Of a stretch of 64,000 nt of DNA, positions 18,428-27,435 are shown one piece after another. The DNA is taken from positions 37,413 through 101,412 of the forward strand of contig CAZYQI010000009.1 in NCBI GenBank assembly GCA_964649745.1, given 5' to 3'. The notes under the pieces were generated by a model. That model was not told the DNA's origin. It worked only from the letters and a program-made list of their open reading frames with translations, and ran no database searches. The stretch is from CAZEHS01 sp964649745 (lineage in GTDB: Bacteria; Bacillota; Clostridia; Peptostreptococcales; Acidaminobacteraceae). How positions within the stretch are numbered: the first letter of the stretch is position 1; every line of letters begins with the position of its first letter. Both the position numbers and the translations under genes were made by a program.

Positions 18428-20341
18428 TTATTCCTCCAATTGATTTATCATATTTTTGTAGTAATGTGCCTTATCATGAAATTGCTGTTGCCACATTTCA
18501 AGGCTCAGAATTGCCCACAGATTCCTGCCATAGGTCCCTTCCTGCTCAATAAGACGCAGCGCCTTCTGGTTGTCGATATACTCACGTCCCTGTGCTTTTG
18601 AGGTGGTCAGGACATCTGAAACATACTCTCTCAAATCGCCCTTCATCCAATTGTTGAGCGGCACAGGAAAGCCCATTTTGTCCTTACGGTCAAGAATAGG
18701 ATCCGGAAGGATTCCCCGTGCAACTTTCTTGAGAACCCGTTTAAGTTCACCGTTCTTGAATTTGACATCCGCCGGCATGGTTGCGGCCAGTTCAACCAGC
18801 TTGTGGTCCAGCAGGGGAACTCTTGATTCAAGTCCGTGAGCCATGCTTACCCGATCTTCAACCTGAAGCAGGGCAGGAAGAAGAGTTTTAAAATCAAAGT
18901 GTGTCATTAGGTCAAAGTAGGATTCTTTACGAACATTGTCTGCTTTGAAAATGCTTAGGTATTTTTCGTAGGGATCATGGTTCAGTGCTTCCCAGCGGAT
19001 TTCGTCTGTCAAATTCGGGGCTCTGTTAATTAATGCATAATAGCGGTTCTCAAGACTATCGAAAAGACCTGAAGACCAGAACTGACGAATCATGGGCTTA
19101 TACTGCTCCAAGGTGGGTAAATTGGGTATAATTGATTCGTATGTCACAACAAAATTTCCGTTGTGCAGTTTTCCCTCCAGACCGGCTTTAATACACTGTT
19201 CAAAATAGGCGATCATATAGCGGGCGTAGCCTCCGAATATCTCGTCGCCCCCCTGGCCTCCAAGAACCACTTTCCTATGTTTCCCCGCCGTTTGAGAGAC
19301 CATATACTGAGCAAAGCTGCCTGGACCTGCTACGGGTTGATCCAAGTGAAAAATCAGTTTTTCAAAGGTATCCGAAAAATCCTTGGCTGTAATGGTCGTT
19401 TCAATCAATGGAAACCCTTTGTCTTCAGCAAGTACTCTGGCATATCCGCTCTCGTCAAAGGCTGCACCTTCATTGAACTTCCCAGTAAAACCCATAAATC
19501 CATCCGGTTGATGCTCTGCTCCCAAGGCAGCAATAAGGCTGGAATCGATACCACCGCTGACATAAGCCCCGACCGGAACGTCACTGACCATATGATAGTT
19601 TACACTTTCCCGAAGCGTTTCCATCACCTTTTCTTCAAAATACTTATCGGTATGGTGATAATCCAGGTCATAATAAACTTCCCAGTATTTCTTGATATTC
19701 ACATCGCCATTTCGCACGGTAAGGTAATGACCAGGCTCCAATTGATGAATCCCTTTGAACAAAGTTTTAGATCCCATGCAGAACTGAAAGGACAGATATT
19801 CCCTCAGCGCTTCCGGGTCCGTTTCAACCTTCTCAACAAACGGAAGCAACGCCTTGATTTCAGACGCGAAGTGGAATACCCCACCTTCGACCGTATAGTA
19901 GAAGGGCTTGATGCCGAAGCGATCTCTTATGCATATAAGCGCCTGCTCTTTCGCATCCCACAGGGCGATCGAGAACATTCCGCGAAGCTGATGGATAAAT
20001 TCAATTCCATGGGCTTCATACGCGGCCAGTATCACTTCTGTGTCTGAATTGGTATGGAAGGGGTAATCGCTGAGCTCTTTTTTTATATCTTTATAATTAT
20101 AGATCTCCCCGTTGAACACCAACGCATTTCCAGAATCGGAAGACATTGGCTGGGCCCCGGTTGCAAGATCTATTATACTCAGTCGTGTGTGACCGAGACC
20201 GATCTTGGACATCCCGTCTGCCCATATACCGGATCCATCCGGTCCTCTATGGGCCAGAAGGTGATTCATAACGGCAACTTTTTTGCCAATGTGTTTAATG
20301 CCGTTTTCATTAAGCGAGAGTATTCCTGCTATCCCACACAT
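18428..20341 (-). CDS. asnB: AsnB-type glutamine-dependent amidotransferase (copy 2)
   Basis: 637 residues. Glutaminase domain with Cys2 (MCGIAGIL), HRGPDGSG and FNGEIYN. Synthetase domain with the PP-loop YVSGGIDSS near residue 250 and GGQGGDEIFGGYARY. Intact. It shares architecture but not close sequence with copy 1 (4522-6402), so the two probably act on different substrates. Located directly after the WbpE-like aminotransferase. Amidation of a diamino-uronic acid is inferred; a true asparagine synthetase remains possible. Confidence 0.87.
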   Translation of the reverse strand: MCGIAGILSLNENGIKHIGKKVAVMNHLLAHRGPDGSGIWADGMSKIGLGHTRLSIIDLATGAQPMSSDSGNALVFNGEIYNYKDIKKELSDYPFHTNSDTEVILAAYEAHGIEFIHQLRGMFSIALWDAKEQALICIRDRFGIKPFYYTVEGGVFHFASEIKALLPFVEKVETDPEALREYLSFQFCMGSKTLFKGIHQLEPGHYLTVRNGDVNIKKYWEVYYDLDYHHTDKYFEEKVMETLRESVNYHMVSDVPVGAYVSGGIDSSLIAALGAEHQPDGFMGFTGKFNEGAAFDESGYARVLAEDKGFPLIETTITAKDFSDTFEKLIFHLDQPVAGPGSFAQYMVSQTAGKHRKVVLGGQGGDEIFGGYARYMIAYFEQCIKAGLEGKLHNGNFVVTYESIIPNLPTLEQYKPMIRQFWSSGLFDSLENRYYALINRAPNLTDEIRWEALNHDPYEKYLSIFKADNVRKESYFDLMTHFDFKTLLPALLQVEDRVSMAHGLESRVPLLDHKLVELAATMPADVKFKNGELKRVLKKVARGILPDPILDRKDKMGFPVPLNNWMKGDLREYVSDVLTTSKAQGREYIDNQKALRLIEQEGTYGRNLWAILSLEMWQQQFHDKAHYYKNMINQLEE

Positions 20342-20367
20342 ATGTTACCTCGTTTACTAAAATTCTG

Positions 20368-21501
20368 TTACAAGATAAGTGTTTCCAACACCTTATCTAT
20401 TTCCATGGTGTCCAGCTCCGGATAGATCGGCAGGGCCAATACTTCTGCCGCCGCACGCTCACTTTCCGGCATATCTCCTTTTGAATATCCAAGATAAGAA
20501 AAGCACTCCTGCAAATGTAGCGGAACCGGATAATACACAGCATTTCCAATTCCTGCAGCAGTCAGTCTTGCCTGCAGCTTATCGCGGTTTGAACATCTCA
20601 CGACATACTGATGGTATATATGGCCATACTCTGTTTGAACTTTCCTGACCGGTTCCTGAATCCCTTCTATCCTTGCCAACGCTTCACAATAGCGATCTGC
20701 AACAGACTGTCTACTTCGCGACCACTGGTCTAGATATCGCAGTTTTACCTGCAACACGGCTGCCTGAAGCTCGTCCAGCCTAAAATTGCCGCCAATAACT
20801 TTGTGATAATATTTAGGGGAGGATCCATGCACGCGCAGTATTTTCATTTTTTCAAACAATTGTGGGTCATTTGTGGACACCATGCCGCCATCGCCGTATG
20901 CCCCCAGATTTTTTGAAGGAAAGAACGAGTAACATCCGATATGACCAATTGTGCCCGCTTTCCTGATCTCATTGTTGTACAGTGTATCCGCACCAAAAGC
21001 CTGTGCAGCGTCCTCCACAACATAAAGTCCGTAGCGTTCAGCGATTTTCATGATTTGACTCATGTCTGCCATTTGGCCGTATAGATGTACCGGGATTATC
21101 GCCTTAACCCGTTTTAGTTCTGTATCCGTCATTTCTCCAAGGATGGCTTCAATTGAATCCGGGCTAATATTGAATGTTGCTGGCTCAATATCCGCAAAAA
21201 CAGGAATTGCTCCAAGTCGCGCTACACAGCCCGCTGTGGCGAAAAAACTGAAGGGCGTTGTAATCACTTTGTCTCCCGGCTTAATATCCAAAGCCATCAG
21301 GGCCAGCAGCAGTGCATCGGATCCCGACGAAACCCCCAACGTATTTCCCGTTCCAAGATAGTTACTGCAGTCCTTCTCAAATCCGGATACCTTAGGACCC
21401 ATAATGAAATGCTGGGATTCCAAAACCTCATCTACTGCATTCCGTATCTCTTCCCTAATTGATGCATACTGTGCCTTCAAATCCAACAATTGTACGTTCA
21501 T
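20368..21501 (-). CDS. wbpE: WbpE-like PLP-dependent sugar aminotransferase (DegT/DnrJ/EryC1 family)
   Basis: 377 residues. Fold type I aminotransferase with the PLP-binding Lys in SFFPSKNLGAYGDGG near residue 190 and the substrate Asp region VVEDAAQAFGA. It starts NVQLLDLKAQYASIR, typical of the family. It sits between a WbpD-like acetyltransferase (ATGA overlap) and AsnB copy 2. With WbpB it would convert UDP-GlcNAcA through its 3-keto form to the 3-amino sugar. Specificity is inferred from the neighbours. Confidence 0.86.
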   Translation of the reverse strand: MNVQLLDLKAQYASIREEIRNAVDEVLESQHFIMGPKVSGFEKDCSNYLGTGNTLGVSSGSDALLLALMALDIKPGDKVITTPFSFFATAGCVARLGAIPVFADIEPATFNISPDSIEAILGEMTDTELKRVKAIIPVHLYGQMADMSQIMKIAERYGLYVVEDAAQAFGADTLYNNEIRKAGTIGHIGCYSFFPSKNLGAYGDGGMVSTNDPQLFEKMKILRVHGSSPKYYHKVIGGNFRLDELQAAVLQVKLRYLDQWSRSRQSVADRYCEALARIEGIQEPVRKVQTEYGHIYHQYVVRCSNRDKLQARLTAAGIGNAVYYPVPLHLQECFSYLGYSKGDMPESERAAAEVLALPIYPELDTMEIDKVLETLIL

Positions 21502-22073
21502 CGTATATCCTCAATTCTTATGCAATTTTCACCATCCACACGATAGCAATCACCGCAATGGCACGCTGCTGTTCCTTGTTTAACAGTCAACCTTTCGCCG
21601 CACCTGCATACCCAGCCCTTCAATCTTGCAGGATTGCCGTACATCATGGCATGAGGCGGCACATCTTTTGTCACCACGGTTCCCGCCCCGATAAATGCAT
21701 ATTTACCGACTTCATGACCGCAGACAATCGTTGCATTCGCCCCAATGGAAGCCCCCTGCCTTACTATGGTTTTTCGGTACTCATCTTTTCTTGATACATG
21801 GCTTCTTGGATTGATTACATTTGTAAATACACACGAGGGACCTAAGAACACATCATTTTCGCACTCCACTCCAGTGTATACGGAAACATTGTTCTGAATC
21901 TTTACGTTGTTCCCAAGGACAACTCCGGACGAGATGACGACGTTTTGACCGATATTGCAGTTTGACCCAATGACACAGTCTTTCATCACGTGGCTAAAAT
22001 GCCATATTTTAGTACTTTCTCCAATGGTGCATGGCTCATCAACGTAGCTGGATTCATGTTTAAAATAGTTCAT
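21498..22073 (-). CDS. wbpD: WbpD-like sugar N-acetyltransferase (left-handed beta-helix)
   Basis: 191 residues with hexapeptide repeats (for example IGSNCNIGQNVVIS, ECENDVFLGPSCVFTN and GANATIVCGHEVGKYAFIG), then GNPARLKGWVCRCGERL. The signature matches WbpD/WlbB, which acetylates the 3-amino group of UDP-GlcNAc3NA. The C-terminus carries five cysteines (CRC, then CHCGDC) that look like a small zinc-binding tail, absent from some family members. Neighbouring WbpB and WbpE genes support the role. Confidence 0.86.
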   Translation of the reverse strand: MNYFKHESSYVDEPCTIGESTKIWHFSHVMKDCVIGSNCNIGQNVVISSGVVLGNNVKIQNNVSVYTGVECENDVFLGPSCVFTNVINPRSHVSRKDEYRKTIVRQGASIGANATIVCGHEVGKYAFIGAGTVVTKDVPPHAMMYGNPARLKGWVCRCGERLTVKQGTAACHCGDCYRVDGENCIRIEDIR

Positions 22074-22083
22074 TTGTGTCTCC

Positions 22084-23118
22084 TCAATACTCCAAGGGCA
22101 AACTGATATACCGCCCTTCCTTCGCCGATTTGTAAATCGCTAGAATAATTTCAAGGGATTTTCTTCCACTTCTACCATCTGTATCCGCAGGACAGTTGCC
22201 GTTCAGCGTATCAATAACATTGCGATAGTAGTTCGCATGTCCAAACCCATAAACATTGGGGGGATTGTAATTGGATTCAAAAATAAGCGCATCATCGTCA
22301 TCGTAATCCTTGAACTCCCAATGCTCTACCTTGTTGAGGGCAATGCCTCCTATTTTAACGGTTCCTTTTTCTCCAATAATCGTAATAGAACCTTCATAAT
22401 TTTTCGGATATGTCAGCATGGTAACATTGATTGAGCCCATGGCTCCATTTCTGAATCGCAGCGCTGCAACCCCGGTGTCTTCAGCTTCAATTCGCCTTTC
22501 AAGCGTTCCGGTAAACGCAGAAACGCTATCTATGGGCCCAAGGAGCCAGCTCATCAAATCGACGTAATGACTGGCTTGATTCATAAAGGCCCCACCGTCG
22601 AATTCCCAAGTCCCGCGCCATTTTGCGTGATCATAATACTCCTGGGGGCGCGTCCAGAAAACGTTAACTGTGGAAAAGTAAATCTTCCCGAATCTTCCTT
22701 TTTCTATGGCATTTTTAACCAACTGCACTGTCTTGTTTAATCGATTCTGCTTAACCACAAATAATTGTACCCCATTATCATCACAAGCCTTAATCAAGCG
22801 ATCCGCATTTCGGAGATCTGTTCCCATGGGCTTTTCTGACAATACATGATATTTCTTTTCTGCAGCCATACCACCATGCTGAGGGTGTAAACCGCTGGGA
22901 GTGCAGATAGACACCAGATCACAGGACACGGAATCCAACATTTGCTGATAATTTGTGTACCAAGGAACGTTATACTGCTTCCCTGCACCCGCTGCCCGTT
23001 CCTCAATGGTGTCGCATACGGACACTAATTCAACCGTATCCGACAATTCTCCAATCGCTTCAAAATGATTCTTGGAAATCCTACCACAACCCACCAGTGC
23101 TATTCTGATTTTTTTCAT
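22084..23118 (-). CDS. wbpB: WbpB-like UDP-GlcNAcA 3-dehydrogenase (Gfo/Idh/MocA family)
   Basis: 344 residues from ATG 23118. NAD-binding GCGRISKNHFEAI at the N-terminus and the family EKP motif in SEKPMGTDLRNAD. The C-terminal domain begins around FGKIYFSTVNVFWTRPQEYYD, characteristic of WbpB/WlbA enzymes. It oxidises C3 of UDP-GlcNAcA, the first of the B-E-D steps. It is the first biosynthetic gene after the regulator. A GTG at 23130 is an alternative start. Confidence 0.86.
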   Translation of the reverse strand: MKKIRIALVGCGRISKNHFEAIGELSDTVELVSVCDTIEERAAGAGKQYNVPWYTNYQQMLDSVSCDLVSICTPSGLHPQHGGMAAEKKYHVLSEKPMGTDLRNADRLIKACDDNGVQLFVVKQNRLNKTVQLVKNAIEKGRFGKIYFSTVNVFWTRPQEYYDHAKWRGTWEFDGGAFMNQASHYVDLMSWLLGPIDSVSAFTGTLERRIEAEDTGVAALRFRNGAMGSINVTMLTYPKNYEGSITIIGEKGTVKIGGIALNKVEHWEFKDYDDDDALIFESNYNPPNVYGFGHANYYRNVIDTLNGNCPADTDGRSGRKSLEIILAIYKSAKEGRYISLPLEY

Positions 23119-23126
23119 ACTCCACC

Positions 23127-23627
23127 TCACAGCTTTATATAATCGTGCAAATTAATCCAATCACCCATATCATGAGCATCCACCGGAGGCCCACAATCAC
23201 TTAAGGTTATCTGATTATTGAGATGTTCCGACGGATGGAGGGACACTGCAATCTCCAATGTAGTCACCACCTGCATAACCAGCTCTCTAAGCTCAATTTG
23301 CTCAATTTCCAATACTACCGATTTTTTTTTGAACCGCTGCTCTCCGAGCAGTTCAATCAGTTGAGCCCGCATGCGCTCAAGCGCCGTATAATGCCCTTGA
23401 ATATAGGCTTTGGTTTTTGTAACTTTTTCCTCAATCCCTTTGGGTGTCATCATATAGGCAACTCTATCCGGCGGAAGTCTCTCCAATTTTATGAGTCCCT
23501 CGCGCACCATCTTCTTCAGAAGAATATTGATTGTGCCTAAAGACAGTCCTGTTTTATGGGCCAGTTCTCGTTGTGACATCTCCGGGTCGCCTTCAACGGC
23601 GCTTAGCAAAATCAATTCCTTATCCAT
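23127..23627 (-). CDS. EPS-associated MarR-family winged-helix regulator
   Basis: 166 residues from ATG 23627 (GGAG 6 nt upstream). A longer frame to 23711 would translate through the promoter and operator, so I reject it. Winged helix-turn-helix at residues about 10-70 (SQRELAHKTGLSLGTINILLKKM, wing ERLPPDRVAYMMTPKG), then a coiled-coil-prone helix (residues about 80-120) for dimerisation and an unusual C-terminal tail of about 50 residues. It matches my recollection of the MarR_EPS family found at the head of exopolysaccharide clusters. A 17-bp perfect inverted repeat overlapping its promoter suggests autoregulation of the whole operon. Confidence 0.82.
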   Translation of the reverse strand: MDKELILLSAVEGDPEMSQRELAHKTGLSLGTINILLKKMVREGLIKLERLPPDRVAYMMTPKGIEEKVTKTKAYIQGHYTALERMRAQLIELLGEQRFKKKSVVLEIEQIELRELVMQVVTTLEIAVSLHPSEHLNNQITLSDCGPPVDAHDMGDWINLHDYIKL

Positions 23628-23642
23628 ATACAACTCCGAAAA

Positions 23643-23679
23643 AATGGCATTGCGTTCAATGTTTGAACGCAATGCCATT
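23643..23679. promoter_or_regulatory. Perfect 17-bp inverted repeat, likely operator of the EPS operon
   Basis: Arms AATGGCATTGCGTTCAA (23643-23659) and its exact complement (23663-23679) are separated by 3 bp. The repeat covers the end of the -10 hexamer and the expected transcription start of the promoter at 23677-23705 and ends 15 bp before the regulator ATG. This is a textbook position for repression by a dimeric MarR-type protein. Binding is inferred. As RNA it would also form a 17-bp hairpin just ahead of the ribosome site. Confidence 0.8.
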
Positions 23680-23705
23680 CTATCATAGCTGCTAATACTT
23701 GTCAA
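23677..23705 (-). promoter_or_regulatory. Sigma-A promoter of the polysaccharide operon
   Basis: Minus strand TTGACA (23705-23700), 17-bp spacer, TAGAAT (23682-23677). One mismatch from consensus. The only good promoter seen upstream of the run of closely packed genes that extends to the left edge of the window. Confidence 0.8.
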
Positions 23706-23707
23706 AA

Positions 23708-23729
23708 GCATCCCCTCACAAATAGGGGG
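23708..23729 (-). terminator. Weak terminator-like hairpin after the stalk-LRR gene
   Basis: Minus strand CCCCT, 7-nt loop, AGGGG, then ATGCTTTT. Lies between the stop at 23736 and the EPS promoter. The T run is short and partly the promoter region, so efficiency is doubtful. Confidence 0.4.
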
Positions 23730-23735
23730 ACTCCT

Positions 23736-25493
23736 TTACTTGTAATAATACGATTCAAATGTTGGCTCTTTCTCAAAATAGGGCTTGGCAAGGTCAATAT
23801 TCCGAAACGTTGGGGCAAGCACAGAGGCATCCCGTTTATACAAAACACCCACCTTCTCCTCACCGGATGCCGGTAAAACCAACCGCCCCCCCACAGATCC
23901 GATGGCCAGGGTTGTCCGATGATCGGAATCCGTTTCTATTTGATAAACCGCTTTTATATCCGGATACGTACTGCCAAACAACCGTCCGATGGTGGCAACA
24001 TCTGCCGAAGTGGTGATATTTGACATCAACCCGTCGCTTTTCGTGTAGTCGGCCAAGGACCCTGTTTCTGTAGCAGGTTTTATTCCGCTTTGCTTCAGAT
24101 AGGCGGCGGCATTGACAACTGTAAATGTACTTTCAGGCACATTTATATCTTCATCCTTATCGTTCTTTCGAATGACGTTCTTCTCTGTTCGGAAATAATT
24201 TAAAAGTACATTCTCTCCAGATTCCCGTTCTATAAGCAGAAATCCACTTTCCGGGTAATCCCCACTCAGGAGATAATGGGCCATGATGGCTGTCTCCACT
24301 TGACCCCCTTTGTTCATTCTAAGGGTGTCCGCCCCATTTGGATATATCTTCAGGTTGAGCTCAGCAAGATTTGACGGAACCAAGGCCGCACTTTCATATT
24401 TATGCCAGGTGTTTTCATAGAGGAACTGAGCCAATTGAAACACGCTTGCAATTTGGAGCCGTTTTACTTCCGGACTTTGCTTCAGCAACCCCTGCATGAC
24501 ATCATAACGGGTAGTGGATCCTCCCAATCGGTTGGCCGGCACCCAATCGACACCCTTACTGATGGGGACTGTAAAAGAAGCATAGTTCTTTACTACGGGG
24601 GTATCGTAATCCGGTCGCTCAATCTTTGATTTATCTATGTCTAAAGCTGTAAGTTGATCTTTAATAAAGTAAATATTCTTATATTCCGTGGTTCCGTTGT
24701 TTTGAATCTTGAGTTCACGCAAGGCCTTTATATCATTGAGTGCATTCAGTGAGCCCAGTTGATTGTCGCTGATATCCAGGGTTTTCAGATAATTCAGATC
24801 GGTCAGGGGGGCCAGACTCTGTACCTTGTTCATTCCAAGATCTAAGGTTTCCAGCTTCGCAAGCTCCTTAATTGGTGCGATATCCCCAATCTGGTTCTGG
24901 TGAAGGTTCAGGGTCTTTAGGTTTTTAAATGCCTCAATACCTGTAAGGGTACGAATACCGCTTCTGTTAAGGTTCAGGGCGGTGCAGTAAAAGGCATGGC
25001 CGAATGTGAGCTTGTCTGTTTTAAGGCTTTTCTTAAGGGCTTCCTGCAGAGCGGGATCTGATACAGTCAGCTCTCGGTTCAGACTATCCCTTGATATAGA
25101 GACGGATTTTTCCGCATCCGAATAGCTCACCACCGCACCCGCCGCTTCTGAAATGAATCGTAAGGGTACATAGGTGGTATTTTCAAATATCTCAGGCGCC
25201 GCATCCAAACCGGTTTGGACTCCGTTGATGGTGGCTTTATCGTCCCCAATCTTCATGGCAATGCCATACCCGCTCTTATCTGCCGAAATACTCTTGTCCT
25301 GAGGGTTCCAGTTCAGGGTAAAGCCCAGAGACTCCAGCAGGAACCGGGCGGGTACCAAAACCCGACCGTTGGTAATCATGGGCGCCTGGGGCGGAGAAAG
25401 CAGGGCTCCGTCCATTTTAATGGTAATGGATTCCGCAAAGCCCGCTCCTATAGATAAATTCATCAACAGCAATAGACATATCAGTTTTTTCAT
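23736..25493 (-). CDS. Secreted stalk-domain plus leucine-rich-repeat protein
   Basis: 585 residues from ATG 25493 (GGAGGAA upstream; TAATG overlap with the polymerase stop). Signal peptide MKKLICLLLLMNLSIGAGFA. A copper-amine-oxidase-N-like stalk domain follows (residues about 22-125; NGRVLVPARFLLESLGFTLNW and TYVPLRFISEAAGA). Then come about five internalin-type LRR units (residues about 160-280; LKTLNLHQNQI, LETLDLGMNKV, LKTLDISDNQL). The remaining 300 residues match no family I recognise. Translational coupling to a Wzy/ligase-like protein suggests a role in handling surface glycan. Confidence 0.8.
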   Translation of the reverse strand: MKKLICLLLLMNLSIGAGFAESITIKMDGALLSPPQAPMITNGRVLVPARFLLESLGFTLNWNPQDKSISADKSGYGIAMKIGDDKATINGVQTGLDAAPEIFENTTYVPLRFISEAAGAVVSYSDAEKSVSISRDSLNRELTVSDPALQEALKKSLKTDKLTFGHAFYCTALNLNRSGIRTLTGIEAFKNLKTLNLHQNQIGDIAPIKELAKLETLDLGMNKVQSLAPLTDLNYLKTLDISDNQLGSLNALNDIKALRELKIQNNGTTEYKNIYFIKDQLTALDIDKSKIERPDYDTPVVKNYASFTVPISKGVDWVPANRLGGSTTRYDVMQGLLKQSPEVKRLQIASVFQLAQFLYENTWHKYESAALVPSNLAELNLKIYPNGADTLRMNKGGQVETAIMAHYLLSGDYPESGFLLIERESGENVLLNYFRTEKNVIRKNDKDEDINVPESTFTVVNAAAYLKQSGIKPATETGSLADYTKSDGLMSNITTSADVATIGRLFGSTYPDIKAVYQIETDSDHRTTLAIGSVGGRLVLPASGEEKVGVLYKRDASVLAPTFRNIDLAKPYFEKEPTFESYYYK

Positions 25494-27418
25494 TATTTCC
25501 TCCTGAAGGCAGTCGGTTGTTTTTCCAATGCCGCATGATCTGTCAAAGCGTACGCGATACCCAGAAACGCCCAAAATATCGGAGCAACAGAGGTTACGCT
25601 GTCGTTAAACAGGTTGGCAACCCCATAACCGATTATGGCGGTCCACAATATTCCCGGCAAAAGATGACCGGCTGACTCTGCGGCGAAGAGACCGCTCACT
25701 CGTTTGGACAAAACCACCATTAAGCTGATAACCGCCAGAGCACTTATGAGCCCTGTATTAATCATCATTTGAAGATACCAATTATGAGGTTTGTCTATGA
25801 TCAGATAGGTATTATCAACCGCCATTTTAGGGAGCAGCTCATTTTGCGGGAAAACTGCAACGAAATTGTCCGGCCCGGCACCCAATAACCAATACTCAGG
25901 AACCAGTTTCAGTGATCTGGATAGAATGTATGCCCTGCCGCTGCCTAAGCGTTCAAGGCCGTCCAGCAGCTTTATGCCTTTATCCTGAACAAGCTCAATG
26001 GGCACACCCCCATTCCCGGCCAGAGAGAGATGCATTTTACCCCCTACTTCGCCATAAAGGAATACCAAATAGGGCTTTTCAACAACAAGACCGAAAATCT
26101 TTGGGTTGGACGCATCCGGCAGTTGCGTAATCCTGACTTCCTTGCCAGACCTTGTTACAAACTGAGCCTGTGCTTTTCCTGTGATTTTCTTTGTGACGGA
26201 GGTGGCGGCATCTTCAATGGCTACACTGCCATTGGACGGTGTAATGATAAAGCGGTCCCCGTGAATCGTCAGCCGAACTTCTGTTTCCGCCACCTTCAAC
26301 TCTGTCACCGGCCACGGCTTACGCTCGGCTGTGGAGAGGACAAATACTCCGCCTAACGTAACAAGGATAAGCCCCGCCGTCATTATAACCGTCATGAATT
26401 TTAAAAACGGAACAGGACCCTGTTTTCGCCCATAAGCGCCTATTCCCGCAAAGCTGATGACAAACACAACCATTGCTGCAACGTAGGCCGCTGCCTCTGA
26501 ACTGAAATGAAATCCCCGTATCAGTTCATATCCCACCAGAGCGGATATGGCTAACCCAGAGAACATGTATGCTTTTCGGTTTTCACCATCCACCTCATGG
26601 AGCATGTAAGCGATGAAGGGAGCGACAGCACAGAACCCCACTGTCCCCGCCAGAGACTCGGAACAGAGAAGTGTCAGCAAAGCCAGAAAAAGCATCCCAC
26701 CGCGAATCAACAGGCTCCGTTTTGTTGATGCCCTCCAAAAGCTATACATCAGAATCGGCAGTGCCAACGTCAGATAACTGCCCATAAAGTTCTGATTTCC
26801 AAGGGTCGCAAACGCGCTGTTCATTCCCGAATTGCCGACGCTTGTAATTTCGGCTGTACCCGGCCAAACCGCCAGTTTGATGACCCAATCGGTATTTAAC
26901 AGGTTAAAGCCCGCTGTTTGCATAATGCCGATGATAAAAACAAAAAAATTATTAATTGTAAAGAAAATCTCCAGCCAGGGATCCGGGCTGAATTTCTTGG
27001 CGCAAATGTAGAAGCACAGACAAAGCCCCGCATATGACAGCAATACAGGCAGACCCTCATAGTGATCTAATGTTCCTCGCCATGCGAGGGCTTTATCCGA
27101 GGCGGTTAAATAGGACAACGTCACCATCACAGCGTAAGATGAAACGGCTACTAAAAACACCCTGTTGAATCGAACCTTTAAATCTCCCACCAGCCAGGAT
27201 ATCAACAAAATGACCAGAAGGATGCCAACAAAAGCCGTCAGAACCTGACCTTTAAACTGATGGAACATCTCCGTAAACTGGTCCAGTCCATATACCTTTT
27301 GGTCCACGGGCAAGGTTTTAAACTGCCGTATCCTTATGATCAGGGGAAACAGCATGAAAAACAGGCCGCAATACAGTCCGGTCAAATTGCCTTTGAATCG
27401 CTCTAGCAAAGATATCAC
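25493..27418 (-). CDS. O-antigen ligase/polymerase (Wzy/WaaL)-like membrane protein
   Basis: 641 residues with about 12 hydrophobic segments. An extracytoplasmic insert (residues about 370-490, beta-rich, few hydrophobic runs) contains the ligase-like region, followed by GAGPDNFVAVFP and DKPHNWYLQMMINTGL, the H-N-x-x-L block typical of Wzy_C/O-antigen ligase domains. It probably polymerises or transfers undecaprenyl-linked glycan outside the membrane. The frame opens at GTG 27418, but GGAGG touches that codon directly. TTG 27409 (9 nt from GGAGG) is a more natural start. It is separate from the EPS operon, next to its regulator. Confidence 0.83.
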   Translation of the reverse strand: MISLLERFKGNLTGLYCGLFFMLFPLIIRIRQFKTLPVDQKVYGLDQFTEMFHQFKGQVLTAFVGILLVILLISWLVGDLKVRFNRVFLVAVSSYAVMVTLSYLTASDKALAWRGTLDHYEGLPVLLSYAGLCLCFYICAKKFSPDPWLEIFFTINNFFVFIIGIMQTAGFNLLNTDWVIKLAVWPGTAEITSVGNSGMNSAFATLGNQNFMGSYLTLALPILMYSFWRASTKRSLLIRGGMLFLALLTLLCSESLAGTVGFCAVAPFIAYMLHEVDGENRKAYMFSGLAISALVGYELIRGFHFSSEAAAYVAAMVVFVISFAGIGAYGRKQGPVPFLKFMTVIMTAGLILVTLGGVFVLSTAERKPWPVTELKVAETEVRLTIHGDRFIITPSNGSVAIEDAATSVTKKITGKAQAQFVTRSGKEVRITQLPDASNPKIFGLVVEKPYLVFLYGEVGGKMHLSLAGNGGVPIELVQDKGIKLLDGLERLGSGRAYILSRSLKLVPEYWLLGAGPDNFVAVFPQNELLPKMAVDNTYLIIDKPHNWYLQMMINTGLISALAVISLMVVLSKRVSGLFAAESAGHLLPGILWTAIIGYGVANLFNDSVTSVAPIFWAFLGIAYALTDHAALEKQPTAFRRK

Positions 27419-27435
27419 CCTCCAATAGCGTTTTC

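Noticed and set aside
19163..20047. 294-residue plus-strand frame opposite asnB copy 2
   Set aside because: Lies wholly within a gene with intact motifs; no start signals.
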